NCBI RefSeq assembly: GCF_002399615.1
Contig: NZ_DHDZ01000038.1
Span: 117,238-181,237 of the forward strand
Direction of reading: 5' to 3'
From: Pedobacter sp. UBA4863
GTDB taxonomy: Bacteria > Bacteroidota > Bacteroidia > Sphingobacteriales > Sphingobacteriaceae
DNA: 64,000 nucleotides
Shown here: positions 28,193 to 36,841 of the stretch, one piece after another
Numbering within the stretch: position 1 is the first letter of the stretch
Layout: each line of letters opens with the position of its first letter
Translations under genes and position numbers: made by a program
Notes under the pieces: generated by a model
What the model was told of the DNA's origin: nothing
Databases searched by the model: none
What the model saw: only the letters and a program-made list of their open reading frames with translations

Positions 28193-28200
28193 AAAAGTAG
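28193..28200 (-). promoter_or_regulatory. -7 box TACTTTTG before arfB
   Basis: It ends five bases before the ATG at 28187, the same compact layout as at rluD (4252-4259). Confidence 0.5.
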
Positions 28201-28231
28201 TTTTAATTTCATTAAGTAGGTCTAACTGTAT

Positions 28232-28239
28232 TATATTTG
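28232..28239 (+). promoter_or_regulatory. -7 box TATATTTG before cmk
   Basis: It matches TAnnTTTG and ends seven bases before the ATG at 28247, predicting a leader of only a few bases. Confidence 0.55.
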
Positions 28240-28246
28240 CAGCAAT

Positions 28247-28933
28247 ATGAGAAAAAATCTGGTGATAGCCATAGATGGTTACTCGTCTTGCGGAAAAAGT
28301 ACCTTAGCAAAAGCACTAGCAAAGAAATTAGGCTTTATCTATATCGACAGTGGTGCCATGTATCGAGCCATTACCTTGTATTTTTTACGCAACAATGTGG
28401 ATTTTGAAAATCACGATGCCGTTGTAGATGCCCTGCAGCACATCGAATTAAACTTCCATTCAAAAGATTACGAATCGCACATCACCTTAAATGGCGAAGA
28501 AGTTTCTGATGAAATCAGATTAATGCCGGTTTCTGAAGCGGTAAGCCCAGTTTCGGCCATTAAGGAAGTGCGCAAAGAAATGGTGAAACAGCAGCAACGC
28601 ATGGGAAAATCGAAAAACATTGTAATGGATGGTCGTGATATTGGCACGGCTGTTTTTCCGGATGCGCAGGTGAAATTTTTCATGACAGCCGACCCTAAAA
28701 TTAGGGCAGAACGCCGTTACAATGAAATGTTAGCCAAAGGCGATACTACTATTACCTTAGAAGAAGTATTTGAAAACATTGCCCATCGTGATTATGCGGA
28801 CACCACCAGAGAGGAAAGCCCGCTTACACGTGCCGAAGACGCTATTATTTTAGACAATACCGATATTACTGAAGAAGAACAATTGGCTTTTGCTTTAGAG
28901 AAAGTTGAACCATTCCTAAATCAAGCTGTATAA
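28247..28933 (+). CDS. cmk: Cytidylate kinase
   Basis: Cmk phosphorylates CMP and dCMP. The P-loop DGYSSCGKSTLAKAL is at residues ~10-24. The NMP-binding insert contains YIDSGAMYRAITLY, and VMDGRDIGTAVFPDA and RAERRYNEM complete the signature. Length (228 residues) is normal. It is divergent from arfB with only 59 bases between them, so both promoters sit back to back. Confidence 0.97.
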   Translation: MRKNLVIAIDGYSSCGKSTLAKALAKKLGFIYIDSGAMYRAITLYFLRNNVDFENHDAVVDALQHIELNFHSKDYESHITLNGEEVSDEIRLMPVSEAVSPVSAIKEVRKEMVKQQQRMGKSKNIVMDGRDIGTAVFPDAQVKFFMTADPKIRAERRYNEMLAKGDTTITLEEVFENIAHRDYADTTREESPLTRAEDAIILDNTDITEEEQLAFALEKVEPFLNQAV

Positions 28934-28990
28934 TTTTTTTACTGATTCTATAAATTTTCTCTTATATTTCATCCATTAGATACGAATTGG

Positions 28991-29809
28991 ATGAAACATA
29001 TATTAACCTTACTTTTTACACTTAGCACCTTCTCTTCTTTTGACCAAAAAGGCTGGATTAATCTTTTTAATGGCAAAGACTTAAAAGACTGGAACATTAA
29101 AATTGCCAAGCACAATTACAACGAAAATTTTGGCAACACTTTTTACGTACAAGATGGATTGATGAAAGTAAAATACGATGGCTACGATAAATTTGACCAA
29201 CAATATGGCCATATATTCTATAAAAAACCATTCTCACACTATTTATTAAAAATACAGTACCGTTTTGTTGGCGAACAGGCCAAAGGTGGCGAAGGTTGGG
29301 CTTTGAGAAATAGCGGAGCGATGTTGCACTGCCAAGACCCTGCTACCATGCTAAAAAACCAAGACTTTCCTATTTCTGTAGAAGCACAATTATTAGGTGG
29401 CAACGGAAAAGACGAACGCCCTACTGGCAATGTTTGTACACCAGGAACAACCATAGAGATTAAAGACAAACTGTTTACACCGCACTGCTTAAATAGCACA
29501 TCAAAAACTTACCACGGCGAACAGTGGGTTACTGCCGAGTTTTTGGTATTAGGCGATTCGGTAATTAAGCATATTATTAACAAAGACACTGTTTTAACTT
29601 ATACTAAACCTAAAATTGGCGGTGGTAACGTGGCTAATTTCGACCCTAAAGTTAAGGAAGATGGTAAGCGCTTAACTGGCGGATATATCGCTTTGCAAAG
29701 TGAAAGTCACCCTATTGAATTTAGAACGGTGAAGTTATTTGATTTGCAACCTTATACAAATGATCAAAAGAAGTTGGAGAAGGTTTTGGAAAAATTGAAG
29801 AAAAAGTAA
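28991..29809 (+). CDS. DUF1080 family secreted protein (3-keto-disaccharide hydrolase type)
   Basis: A signal peptide of about 20 residues is followed by GWINLFNGKDLKDWNIKI, the defining N-terminus of DUF1080 (LamG-like jelly-roll). SGAMLHCQDP, VEAQLLGGNG and GGYIALQSESHPIEFRTVKL continue the domain to the end. Some family members hydrolyse 3-keto-glycosides; others are only known as carbohydrate-associated. It is monocistronic, followed by a 525-base repeat-rich gap. Confidence 0.88.
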   Translation: MKHILTLLFTLSTFSSFDQKGWINLFNGKDLKDWNIKIAKHNYNENFGNTFYVQDGLMKVKYDGYDKFDQQYGHIFYKKPFSHYLLKIQYRFVGEQAKGGEGWALRNSGAMLHCQDPATMLKNQDFPISVEAQLLGGNGKDERPTGNVCTPGTTIEIKDKLFTPHCLNSTSKTYHGEQWVTAEFLVLGDSVIKHIINKDTVLTYTKPKIGGGNVANFDPKVKEDGKRLTGGYIALQSESHPIEFRTVKLFDLQPYTNDQKKLEKVLEKLKKK

Positions 29810-29825
29810 TTATTAAATTTCTGCT

Positions 29826-29931
29826 GTTCGACATTTGTAATGTCGAACTACATATCGCAGGATTTGTAATCCTGTTTTATTAATCAGATTAAAAATACTT
29901 AGGTAGGACTTCGGGATTTGTAATCCCGAAG
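29826..29931. repeat. Three hairpins sharing a TTGTA loop
   Basis: Three perfect inverted repeats follow one another: GTTCGACAT-TTGTA-ATGTCGAAC (29826-29848), CAGGAT-TTGTA-ATCCTG (29858-29874) and CTTCGGGAT-TTGTA-ATCCCGAAG (29909-29931). The loop and the last AT pair are constant while the arms differ and covary. They lie directly downstream of the DUF1080 gene. Confidence 0.8.
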
Positions 29932-29942
29932 AGCAAAGATTG

Positions 29943-30094
29943 CGTCATTTCGAAGGAGGTACGACTGAGAAATCTCTAAGTTAGCAGCACAGATTTAACA
30001 GATTTAACTTCGTTGATTTTCAATTTTCTCTGCGTTCGAAATGACGTGAAAGGAGGACACAAAAAGATTGCAGCGGATAGCGGGACTGTATTTA
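29943..30094. repeat. Intergenic palindromic repeat, copy B with tail
   Basis: CGTCATTTCGAAGGAGG begins it and GTTCGAAATGACG (30034-30046) ends the inverted core, followed by a tail GGAGGACACAAAAAGATT... like that of copy A (2177-2308). A further common intergenic fragment (GAGATCCTTCGCT...CAGGATGAC) lies at about 30168-30197. Confidence 0.75.
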
Positions 30095-30267
30095 CCTATA
30101 TTATGCTGACAAAATTTCCCAAAAAAGTTGGCATTTAAATCGAAACAAGGCTAAGCGAATTTTGAAAGAGATCCTTCGCTGTACTCAGGATGACAAAGTG
30201 CAGATAAAAAAACCGCTAAACCAAAATTCAACGCACTAAATATCAGTAACATTTATTTAAAAATAGT

Positions 30268-30297
30268 TTTGTTTTTTTAATATTATGCGTACCTTTG
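30268..30297 (+). promoter_or_regulatory. Promoter of rpsA
   Basis: TTTG (30268-30271), an 18-base spacer and TACCTTTG (30290-30297) match the consensus well. An AAGGAG Shine-Dalgarno sequence lies at about 30318, which is stronger than at most genes here. Confidence 0.75.
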
Positions 30298-30334
30298 CCG
30301 TCCCTAAATAGGGAAAAAAGGAGATAATTAATTA

Positions 30335-32266
30335 ATGGCAAAAAAACAAGTTGCAGAAAAAGAACTAGAGGCTAAAACAGCCGAACTACAAGGTGCAGAC
30401 GCCCGTTTGAACCAAAAGGAAACTATTGAGTCAGAAGCTGATTCAGTATCGATCGAACAGATCAAATCACAATTAGCAACCCCTTCAGCAGATTTTGACT
30501 GGGATGCAGACGACAAAGTTTTTGGTAACTACAATGACGAAGACCGTAAAAAGTTTGAAGCAATGTACACCGATACTTTCAATCAAATCACTCAAGGTGA
30601 GATCATTTCTGGTACAGTAGTATCAATTAACAACAAAGACGTAGTATTAAACGTAGGTTTCAAATCTGACGGTTTAGTATCGGCATCTGAGTTCCGTGAT
30701 TTACCTGAGTTGAAAATTGGCGATTCAGTTGACGTGTTTGTAGAAGCACCTGAAGATGCAAATGGCCAGTTAATTTTATCTCGTAAGAGAGCAAAAACTC
30801 AACGTTCTTGGGAAACTATCAACGCTGCGCTTGACAATGACACAATCATTAACGGTTTCGTTAAGAGCCGCACTAAAGGTGGTCTTATTGTTGACATCAT
30901 GGGTGTTGAGGCGTTCTTGCCAGGATCTCAAATCGACATTAAACCAATCCGTGATTACGATATCTATGTTGGTAAAACAATGGAATTCAAAGTGGTTAAA
31001 ATTAACCATGAGTTCAAAAACGTTGTGGTATCACACAAAGTATTAATCGAGGACGATTTAGAGTCGCAAAAAGTTGAAATCGTTTCTAAATTAGAAAAAG
31101 GACAAGTACTTGAAGGTACTGTTAAAAATATCACTGATTTCGGTGTATTCATCGATCTTGGCGGCGTAGATGGTCTATTACACATCACTGATATTTCTTG
31201 GGGCCGCATAGAGCATCCAAAAGAAGTATTGGCGTTAGACCAAAAAATCAACGTGGTTGTTTTAGACTTTGACGATGAGAAAAAACGTATCGCATTAGGC
31301 TTAAAACAATTAACTGCTCACCCTTGGGAGAATTTAGACACAGCTATCCAAGTTGGTTCTAAAGTAAAAGGCAAAATCGTAACTGTTGCAGATTACGGTG
31401 CTTTCTTAGAAATCATCCCTGGTGTTGAAGGTTTAATCCACGTTTCAGAAATGAGCTGGTCACAAAACTTACGTTCTCCACAAGAGTTCTTAAAAGTTGG
31501 TGATGAAATCGAAGCTGAAGTTTTAACTTTAGACCGCGATGAGCGCAAAATGAGCTTGGGTATCAAACAATTAACTCAAGACCCTTGGGGTGGCGTTGCC
31601 GAGAAATATCCAGTTGGAAGCAAACACCAAGCTGTTGTTAAAAACATGACTAACTTCGGTGTATTTGTTGAAATTGAAGAAGGAATTGACGGATTGATCC
31701 ACATTTCTGACCTTTCTTGGAGCAAAAAAATCAACCATCCTAACGAGTTCACCAAAGTTGGCGATACTTTAGATGTTGTTGTGTTAGAACTTGATGTTGA
31801 TAACCGCAAATTATCTTTAGGTCACAAACAATTGGAAGAAAACCCTTGGGATACTTTCGAAACCGTATTCACTTTAGATTCAATTCACCAAGGTACAGTA
31901 ATTAAAGTAACTGATAAAGGTGCTGTAATTGCATTACCATATGGCGTTGAAGGTTTTGTACCAACAAAACACATGGCTAAAGAAGATGGTTCTGTACTGA
32001 AAGCTGAAGAAACTGCTGATTTCAAAATCATTGAATTCAACAAAGATGCTAAACGTATCGTAGTTTCTCACGCTCGTATCTGGGAAGAAGCTAAAGCAGA
32101 AGTAGTTGCAGAAGAAAGAGCAGCTAAGAAAAAAGATGCTAAAGCAGCGAGCTCAGCAGTTAAAAAAGTGAAAGATTCAGTAGAGAAATCAACATTAGGT
32201 GATCTTGATGTATTGGCTCAATTGAAATCACAAATGGAAGGCGAAGAGAAAAAAGCTAAAGGCTAA
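30335..32266 (+). CDS. rpsA: 30S ribosomal protein S1
   Basis: This 643-residue protein has six S1 RNA-binding repeats from about residue 90 to 600. Typical repeats read GTVKNITDFGVFIDLGGVDG and AVVKNMTNFGVFVEIEEGID, each followed by LLHITDISW- or LIHISDLSW-like strands. It binds mRNA on the small subunit and promotes initiation. The N-terminal 80 residues are acidic and low-complexity; the C-terminus is Lys/Ala-rich. It has its own strong promoter and a terminator at 32292-32325. Confidence 0.96.
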   Translation: MAKKQVAEKELEAKTAELQGADARLNQKETIESEADSVSIEQIKSQLATPSADFDWDADDKVFGNYNDEDRKKFEAMYTDTFNQITQGEIISGTVVSINNKDVVLNVGFKSDGLVSASEFRDLPELKIGDSVDVFVEAPEDANGQLILSRKRAKTQRSWETINAALDNDTIINGFVKSRTKGGLIVDIMGVEAFLPGSQIDIKPIRDYDIYVGKTMEFKVVKINHEFKNVVVSHKVLIEDDLESQKVEIVSKLEKGQVLEGTVKNITDFGVFIDLGGVDGLLHITDISWGRIEHPKEVLALDQKINVVVLDFDDEKKRIALGLKQLTAHPWENLDTAIQVGSKVKGKIVTVADYGAFLEIIPGVEGLIHVSEMSWSQNLRSPQEFLKVGDEIEAEVLTLDRDERKMSLGIKQLTQDPWGGVAEKYPVGSKHQAVVKNMTNFGVFVEIEEGIDGLIHISDLSWSKKINHPNEFTKVGDTLDVVVLELDVDNRKLSLGHKQLEENPWDTFETVFTLDSIHQGTVIKVTDKGAVIALPYGVEGFVPTKHMAKEDGSVLKAEETADFKIIEFNKDAKRIVVSHARIWEEAKAEVVAEERAAKKKDAKAASSAVKKVKDSVEKSTLGDLDVLAQLKSQMEGEEKKAKG

Positions 32267-32291
32267 TTCTTAAACCAACCGATAAATATTA

Positions 32292-32325
32292 AATCCCGAT
32301 AGCGCAAGTTATCGGGATTTTTTTT
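32292..32325 (+). terminator. Terminator after rpsA
   Basis: AATCCCGATA-GCGCAAGT-TATCGGGATT is a perfect 10-bp stem followed by a run of T bases. Confidence 0.9.
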
Positions 32326-32488
32326 GGCCTCACCCTATGAAAGTTTTTCGGTTAGCGGCCATCCGCTCAATCAGGTTTAATTAACAAAGCAGCCATTTCT
32401 TGACAGCCATGCAATGCAAAAACCTGCATAAAAACTCAAAAACATTCAAGTCATGCGCTTACTTTGTAAATAAACACTATTTTTGAGT

Positions 32489-34153
32489 ATGAAGAAATTT
32501 GTATTAACTAGTTTAATGTTCGCTGTTTCACTACTGTCGATGGCTCAAGTGAATATCATACCCAAACCGGTTTACTTAAAAGCAGAACCACAGCAAAAAG
32601 GTTTTATTATTAATAGTCAAACACGAATTGTTATAGCAAATGATTCGCTTAAAAATGCAGCAACTTTCTTCAACAGCTATCTTGAAAAATATTTGCAAAA
32701 CAAGCTTACCATTACTAATGTGAAACCTACTGAAAACTATATCTTACTACAGATCAACACAAGAATAAGCGAGTTCGATAACGCTTACGCACTAAGTTCT
32801 TCTACAAAAAACATTACACTTACCGGAACTTCAAAAGCTGGCGTATTTTACGGCACACAAACCTTAATTCAATTGCTACCTACAGTTAAAGCATCAGCAT
32901 TAAATATTCCAGCAGTAACCATTACAGATTACCCCCGCTTCGATTACCGTGGCATGCACTTAGATGTAAGCCGTCATTTCTTCGATGTAGCGGCCGTTAA
33001 ACAATACATCGATTATTTGGCCTTACGTAAAATGAACTATTTCCACTGGCACTTAACAGATGATCATGGCTGGAGAATAGAAATCAAGAAATATCCGAAA
33101 CTAACCGAAATTGGTGCTTGGCGTAATGGCAGTATTGTTGGCTTATGGCCAGGCAAAGGCAACGAGCAAATCAAATATCAAGTTTTACCAAATGAGGTTA
33201 AAATTACACCTACAAATGCTACAATTAAAACAGATGGTATTCGTCATGGTGGCTTTTATACACAAGATGAAATTAAGGAAGTAGTTAAATACGCAGCAGA
33301 TAGATACATTACCATTATTCCCGAGATTGAAATGCCAGCACACAGCATGGCAGCTTTGGCCGCTTACCCAGAGTTTGGCACCGATCCTAAAAGCGGTTAC
33401 AAAGTAGCAGAAACTTGGGGCATGATGAACAAGTACAACAATGTTTTTCAGGCAAGTGAAAAAACTTTCGGCTTTTTAGAAGACGTTTTAACCGAAGTGA
33501 TGGCATTATTCCCTTCAAAACACCTCCATATTGGAGGTGATGAGGCTTCGAAAATTTGGTGGAGACAATCTGCAGAAACGCAGCGCATCATGAAAGAGAA
33601 AGGCATTAAAGATGAAATTGCATTACAAAGTTATTTCATTCATCGCATTGAGAAATTTGTGAATAGCAAAGACAAAACCATTATTGGCTGGGATGAGATT
33701 TTAGATGGCGGCTTAGCACCGAATGCCGTGGTAATGAGCTGGCGTGGCGAAAAAGGTGGCATTGCCGCAGCAAAGGTAAGTCAGAAAGTCATCATGTCGC
33801 CAGAAGAAAAACTATACCTAAACCATAAGCAGTTTATGAAAGACGACAGTTTAGCTGCCAATAAATTTTTGCCTTTAGAAACAGTTTACAACTACGAACC
33901 TGTACCTGCTGAATTGAATGCCGAACAAGCCAAATACATTTGGGGCGCACAGGGTAATTTATGGTCAGAATATATTGCAAACCCAGCAAAAGTTGAATAT
34001 ATGCTGTTCCCTCGTATGGACGCACTAAGTGAAATTCAATGGTCGCAAAAAGAACAAAAGAATTTCCCAGATTTCTTAAACCGGTTAAAAACACAGTTTA
34101 AGCGTTACGATTTAATGGGCATAACCTACAGCAAAAGGTATTTAACACCATAA
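32489..34153 (+). CDS. Beta-N-acetylhexosaminidase, GH20
   Basis: This secreted glycosidase removes terminal GlcNAc/GalNAc. The signal peptide MKKFVLTSLMFAVSLLSMAQ is followed by the GH20b domain (IIPKPVYLK to about 140) and the (beta/alpha)8 barrel. The barrel begins YRGMHLDVSRHFFD, with HWHLTDDHGWRIEI. The catalytic Asp-Glu pair is in LHIGGDEAS near residue 350, and IGWDEILDGGLAP is also diagnostic. An N-terminal TTG frame extension at 32483 is not needed. A hairpin follows at 34158. Confidence 0.94.
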   Translation: MKKFVLTSLMFAVSLLSMAQVNIIPKPVYLKAEPQQKGFIINSQTRIVIANDSLKNAATFFNSYLEKYLQNKLTITNVKPTENYILLQINTRISEFDNAYALSSSTKNITLTGTSKAGVFYGTQTLIQLLPTVKASALNIPAVTITDYPRFDYRGMHLDVSRHFFDVAAVKQYIDYLALRKMNYFHWHLTDDHGWRIEIKKYPKLTEIGAWRNGSIVGLWPGKGNEQIKYQVLPNEVKITPTNATIKTDGIRHGGFYTQDEIKEVVKYAADRYITIIPEIEMPAHSMAALAAYPEFGTDPKSGYKVAETWGMMNKYNNVFQASEKTFGFLEDVLTEVMALFPSKHLHIGGDEASKIWWRQSAETQRIMKEKGIKDEIALQSYFIHRIEKFVNSKDKTIIGWDEILDGGLAPNAVVMSWRGEKGGIAAAKVSQKVIMSPEEKLYLNHKQFMKDDSLAANKFLPLETVYNYEPVPAELNAEQAKYIWGAQGNLWSEYIANPAKVEYMLFPRMDALSEIQWSQKEQKNFPDFLNRLKTQFKRYDLMGITYSKRYLTP

Positions 34154-34157
34154 AAAA

Positions 34158-34192
34158 ATCCCCCAACAAGTTAAGTGCTTTTTGGGGGAATT
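34158..34192. terminator. Hairpin between hexosaminidase and symporter genes
   Basis: ATCCCCCAA pairs with TTTGGGGGAAT across a 17-base loop. With A-rich and T-rich flanks it can end both convergent transcripts. Confidence 0.65.
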
Positions 34193-34229
34193 ATCACGAG
34201 GCCGTTTCTTTTTAACTAGGCTAAGTCTG

Positions 34230-35648
34230 CTATTTCCACAAATCAGTATTTTTCACACCAACTTCTTCCGCTTTAAACACAGGATCTTTTCCTTCGGCCT
34301 TTTGTTTTTTATAGTCTTTTAACGCTAATAGCGCAGGTTTTCTGAGTAAAAATATTGCCACTATATTAAGCCAAGCCATTGTTCCCACACCAATATCGCC
34401 CAATGTCCAAGCTACTTCTGCTGTTTTTACGGTGCCGTACACTACTGCCGCCAACATACATACCCGTAATGCATTCTTCATCCATTTATTATTCGACTTA
34501 TCTAAATACGTCAAATTTGTTTCGGCAATGTAGTAATAGGCCATAATGGTAGTAAATGCAAAGAAAAATAACGAAACAGCTACAAAACCACCGCCTAATG
34601 TCGGAAAATGTGCATTAACTGCCTCTTGCGTAAACCCAGCGCCAATGGCTGTACCTTTTAGGTTTTCAACAATAAAGCCCCCGCCTGGATTTACGACATT
34701 GTATTTGCCAGTAAATAAAATCATTAAACCTGTAGCTGTGCATACAAACAGGGTGTCAATGTAAACAGAAAAAGCCTGTACCAAACCTTGCTTTACAGGG
34801 TGCGATACCTCGGCAGCAGCAGCAGCATGTGGCGCAGTACCCTGCCCCGCTTCGTTAGAATAAATACCGCGTTTTACTCCCCAGGCAATAGCCATCCCGA
34901 ACACCCCCGAAAATGCGGTTTCTAAATTAAATGCCGAACTAAAGATCAGGCCAAATACACTTGGAATTTGCTGATAATGGAAAGCTATAATGATTAAAGC
35001 CATTAAAATATATCCACCTGCCATAAACGGCACAACAATTTCAGCTACTTTACCTATCCTTTTAACACCACCAAAAATAATTAACGCTAACAGTACCGAA
35101 ATGGTAATTCCGGAGATGTATGTTGGCACATTAAATGAATTCTGCATACCCACAGCAATACTGTTGCTTTGTACGCCAGGCAAAAATATGGCTGTACTTA
35201 AAACAGTAGCTACTGCAAAAACTACGGCATACCATTTTACACCTAAGCCTTTTTCAATGTAATATGCTGGTCCTCCGCGATATTCTCCGTTTTCTAATTT
35301 CTTATAAATTTGCCCTAAGGTTGCTTCAATAAATGCAGATGATGCTCCTAAAAAAGCAATAAGCCACATCCAAAACAGGGCTCCCGGCCCTCCCATAGCA
35401 ATTGCTGTTGCCACACCTGCGATGTTTCCAGTACCAATTCTGCCTGATATGGCAATTGCAAAAGCCTGAAAAGAACTTACACCTTTGCTAGAGGCCTTAC
35501 CATCGAAAAGTAGCCGCCACATGTCTTTAAGATAAGTGACCTGTAAAAATTTGGTTTTGAGAGAAAAGTAAATGCCAGCTCCCAGACACAATACGATAAG
35601 AGCATCGCTCCATATGATATTGTTGATTGTAGTAATAAATTCTTCCAC
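34230..35648 (-). CDS. Alanine/glycine:cation symporter (AGCS) family
   Basis: This is an inner-membrane transporter of 472 residues with about ten hydrophobic segments. FQAFAIAISGRIGTGNIAGVATAI and GVKRGIYSNEAGQGTAPHAAA are the family signatures around the sodium and substrate sites. It imports alanine or glycine with sodium. The gene is separated from the AraC gene by ~105 bases and is likely independent. Confidence 0.93.
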   Translation of the reverse strand: MEEFITTINNIIWSDALIVLCLGAGIYFSLKTKFLQVTYLKDMWRLLFDGKASSKGVSSFQAFAIAISGRIGTGNIAGVATAIAMGGPGALFWMWLIAFLGASSAFIEATLGQIYKKLENGEYRGGPAYYIEKGLGVKWYAVVFAVATVLSTAIFLPGVQSNSIAVGMQNSFNVPTYISGITISVLLALIIFGGVKRIGKVAEIVVPFMAGGYILMALIIIAFHYQQIPSVFGLIFSSAFNLETAFSGVFGMAIAWGVKRGIYSNEAGQGTAPHAAAAAEVSHPVKQGLVQAFSVYIDTLFVCTATGLMILFTGKYNVVNPGGGFIVENLKGTAIGAGFTQEAVNAHFPTLGGGFVAVSLFFFAFTTIMAYYYIAETNLTYLDKSNNKWMKNALRVCMLAAVVYGTVKTAEVAWTLGDIGVGTMAWLNIVAIFLLRKPALLALKDYKKQKAEGKDPVFKAEEVGVKNTDLWK

Positions 35649-35753
35649 TAAAATTAGATCTTGCTGTTTGTTTAAGGTTATCCGACTAAAATAGACTAAA
35701 TACCCGTAAATAAGCAGAAAAACGACTAATTTTTAAGGAATGAACGAAAAGTG

Positions 35754-36665
35754 TTACAAATGCAAAGCGTTAAGCTGGTAGTTGCCCGGTGTTGTACCCA
35801 CAACTTTTTTAAAAGCCCTAATAAAGTAATTGGCATCGCTAAAGCCTAACTCATAGCTAATTGCCGATATTTTCGTATCTGGATGCATTAAAAGCTCTTT
35901 CGCCTTTTTAATCTTTTCGGCCAAGATAAAATCATTAGGGCTAACCCCTAATTCTTTCCTAAATAACCGATAAAACGTAGCCTTGCTCATGCACGCTTTT
36001 TCGCTTAAACTATCCACGCTTATTTTTTCGCCTAAATTTGATTTAATATAACCAATCACATAAGCTAATGGATTATTATTAAAATTTCCACCTTGCATTA
36101 CCATCAAATTCTGAGTTTGAATAATTCTTACTAAAAGCTCTTTAAGTGTTAAATCTGCTAATACATCTTTAGCAGAAGAGGTATCTGCGCATACTTTAAT
36201 TAATTTGTTTATTAAGGCCGCAATCTCTTCATTATTGTAAAAATGATACTCGTCGTAACTTAGCTCCCACAAATCATTATTGCTCTCTTTAGGAAAATAT
36301 TCGTTAAGATAATTAATGGTTTGCTTAATTTGAACCTGATCAATGGCCAAAGCAATACACTGTGTAGGTGTGGCATCCGAAGCATCTGGAAAATCAATAC
36401 GCATAGTTTCTAAAGCTGGCACAATGACAGATTCGCCTGGCAGGTAATCAAATTCTCTAACCTTATCTAAGTGCATCACCTTTTTTCCTCGCAACATACT
36501 GGCAATTACAAAATCGTTGAAAGTAAGCGGCACTTGATAGGCTTCTTGGTAAGTTTCAAAAATGTTAAGTTCGCACTTCTCCAGGGTAAAACTCGACCTA
36601 TTTTCTACCAGTGTACTTAAATTTTTCTGATTGCTTAAGGGCACTAAATTCAACTTTGTGTTCAT
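35754..36665 (-). CDS. AraC family transcriptional regulator
   Basis: This 303-residue protein has an N-terminal effector-like domain of the AraC-N type (LRGKKVMHLDKVREFDYLPG) and two C-terminal helix-turn-helix units: SLSEKACMSKATFYRLFRKE and KISAISYELGFSDANYFIRA, ending FKKVVGTTPGNY. It is divergent from the aldehyde dehydrogenase gene across a 176-base gap and probably controls it. This arrangement (AraC, ALDH, DUF779) is common in bacteria. Confidence 0.9.
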   Translation of the reverse strand: MNTKLNLVPLSNQKNLSTLVENRSSFTLEKCELNIFETYQEAYQVPLTFNDFVIASMLRGKKVMHLDKVREFDYLPGESVIVPALETMRIDFPDASDATPTQCIALAIDQVQIKQTINYLNEYFPKESNNDLWELSYDEYHFYNNEEIAALINKLIKVCADTSSAKDVLADLTLKELLVRIIQTQNLMVMQGGNFNNNPLAYVIGYIKSNLGEKISVDSLSEKACMSKATFYRLFRKELGVSPNDFILAEKIKKAKELLMHPDTKISAISYELGFSDANYFIRAFKKVVGTTPGNYQLNALHL

Positions 36666-36812
36666 ATGGCATTTCCTTATTTACTCTAATAACGTAAATA
36701 CATATCACATTGTTAAACAGCACGATAAATTATTTCATTTCCATTACAAACCACCGATACGATTGTGCTATTAGTTGCAACTATTGTACTATCAATCGGC
36801 CTCTATTAAACG

Positions 36813-36820
36813 TAAGTTTG
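36813..36820 (+). promoter_or_regulatory. Possible -7 box of the aldehyde dehydrogenase gene
   Basis: TAAGTTTG fits TAnnTTTG. No -33 TTTG lies at the right distance, which suits an activator-dependent promoter (AraC protein next door). Confidence 0.4.
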
Positions 36821-36841
36821 TTTTAACCAAATCTTAAAATA

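Noticed and set aside
29943..30094. Palindromic repeat considered as a small RNA gene
   Set aside because: Copies A and C elsewhere show it is a dispersed element, and no promoter faces it directly.
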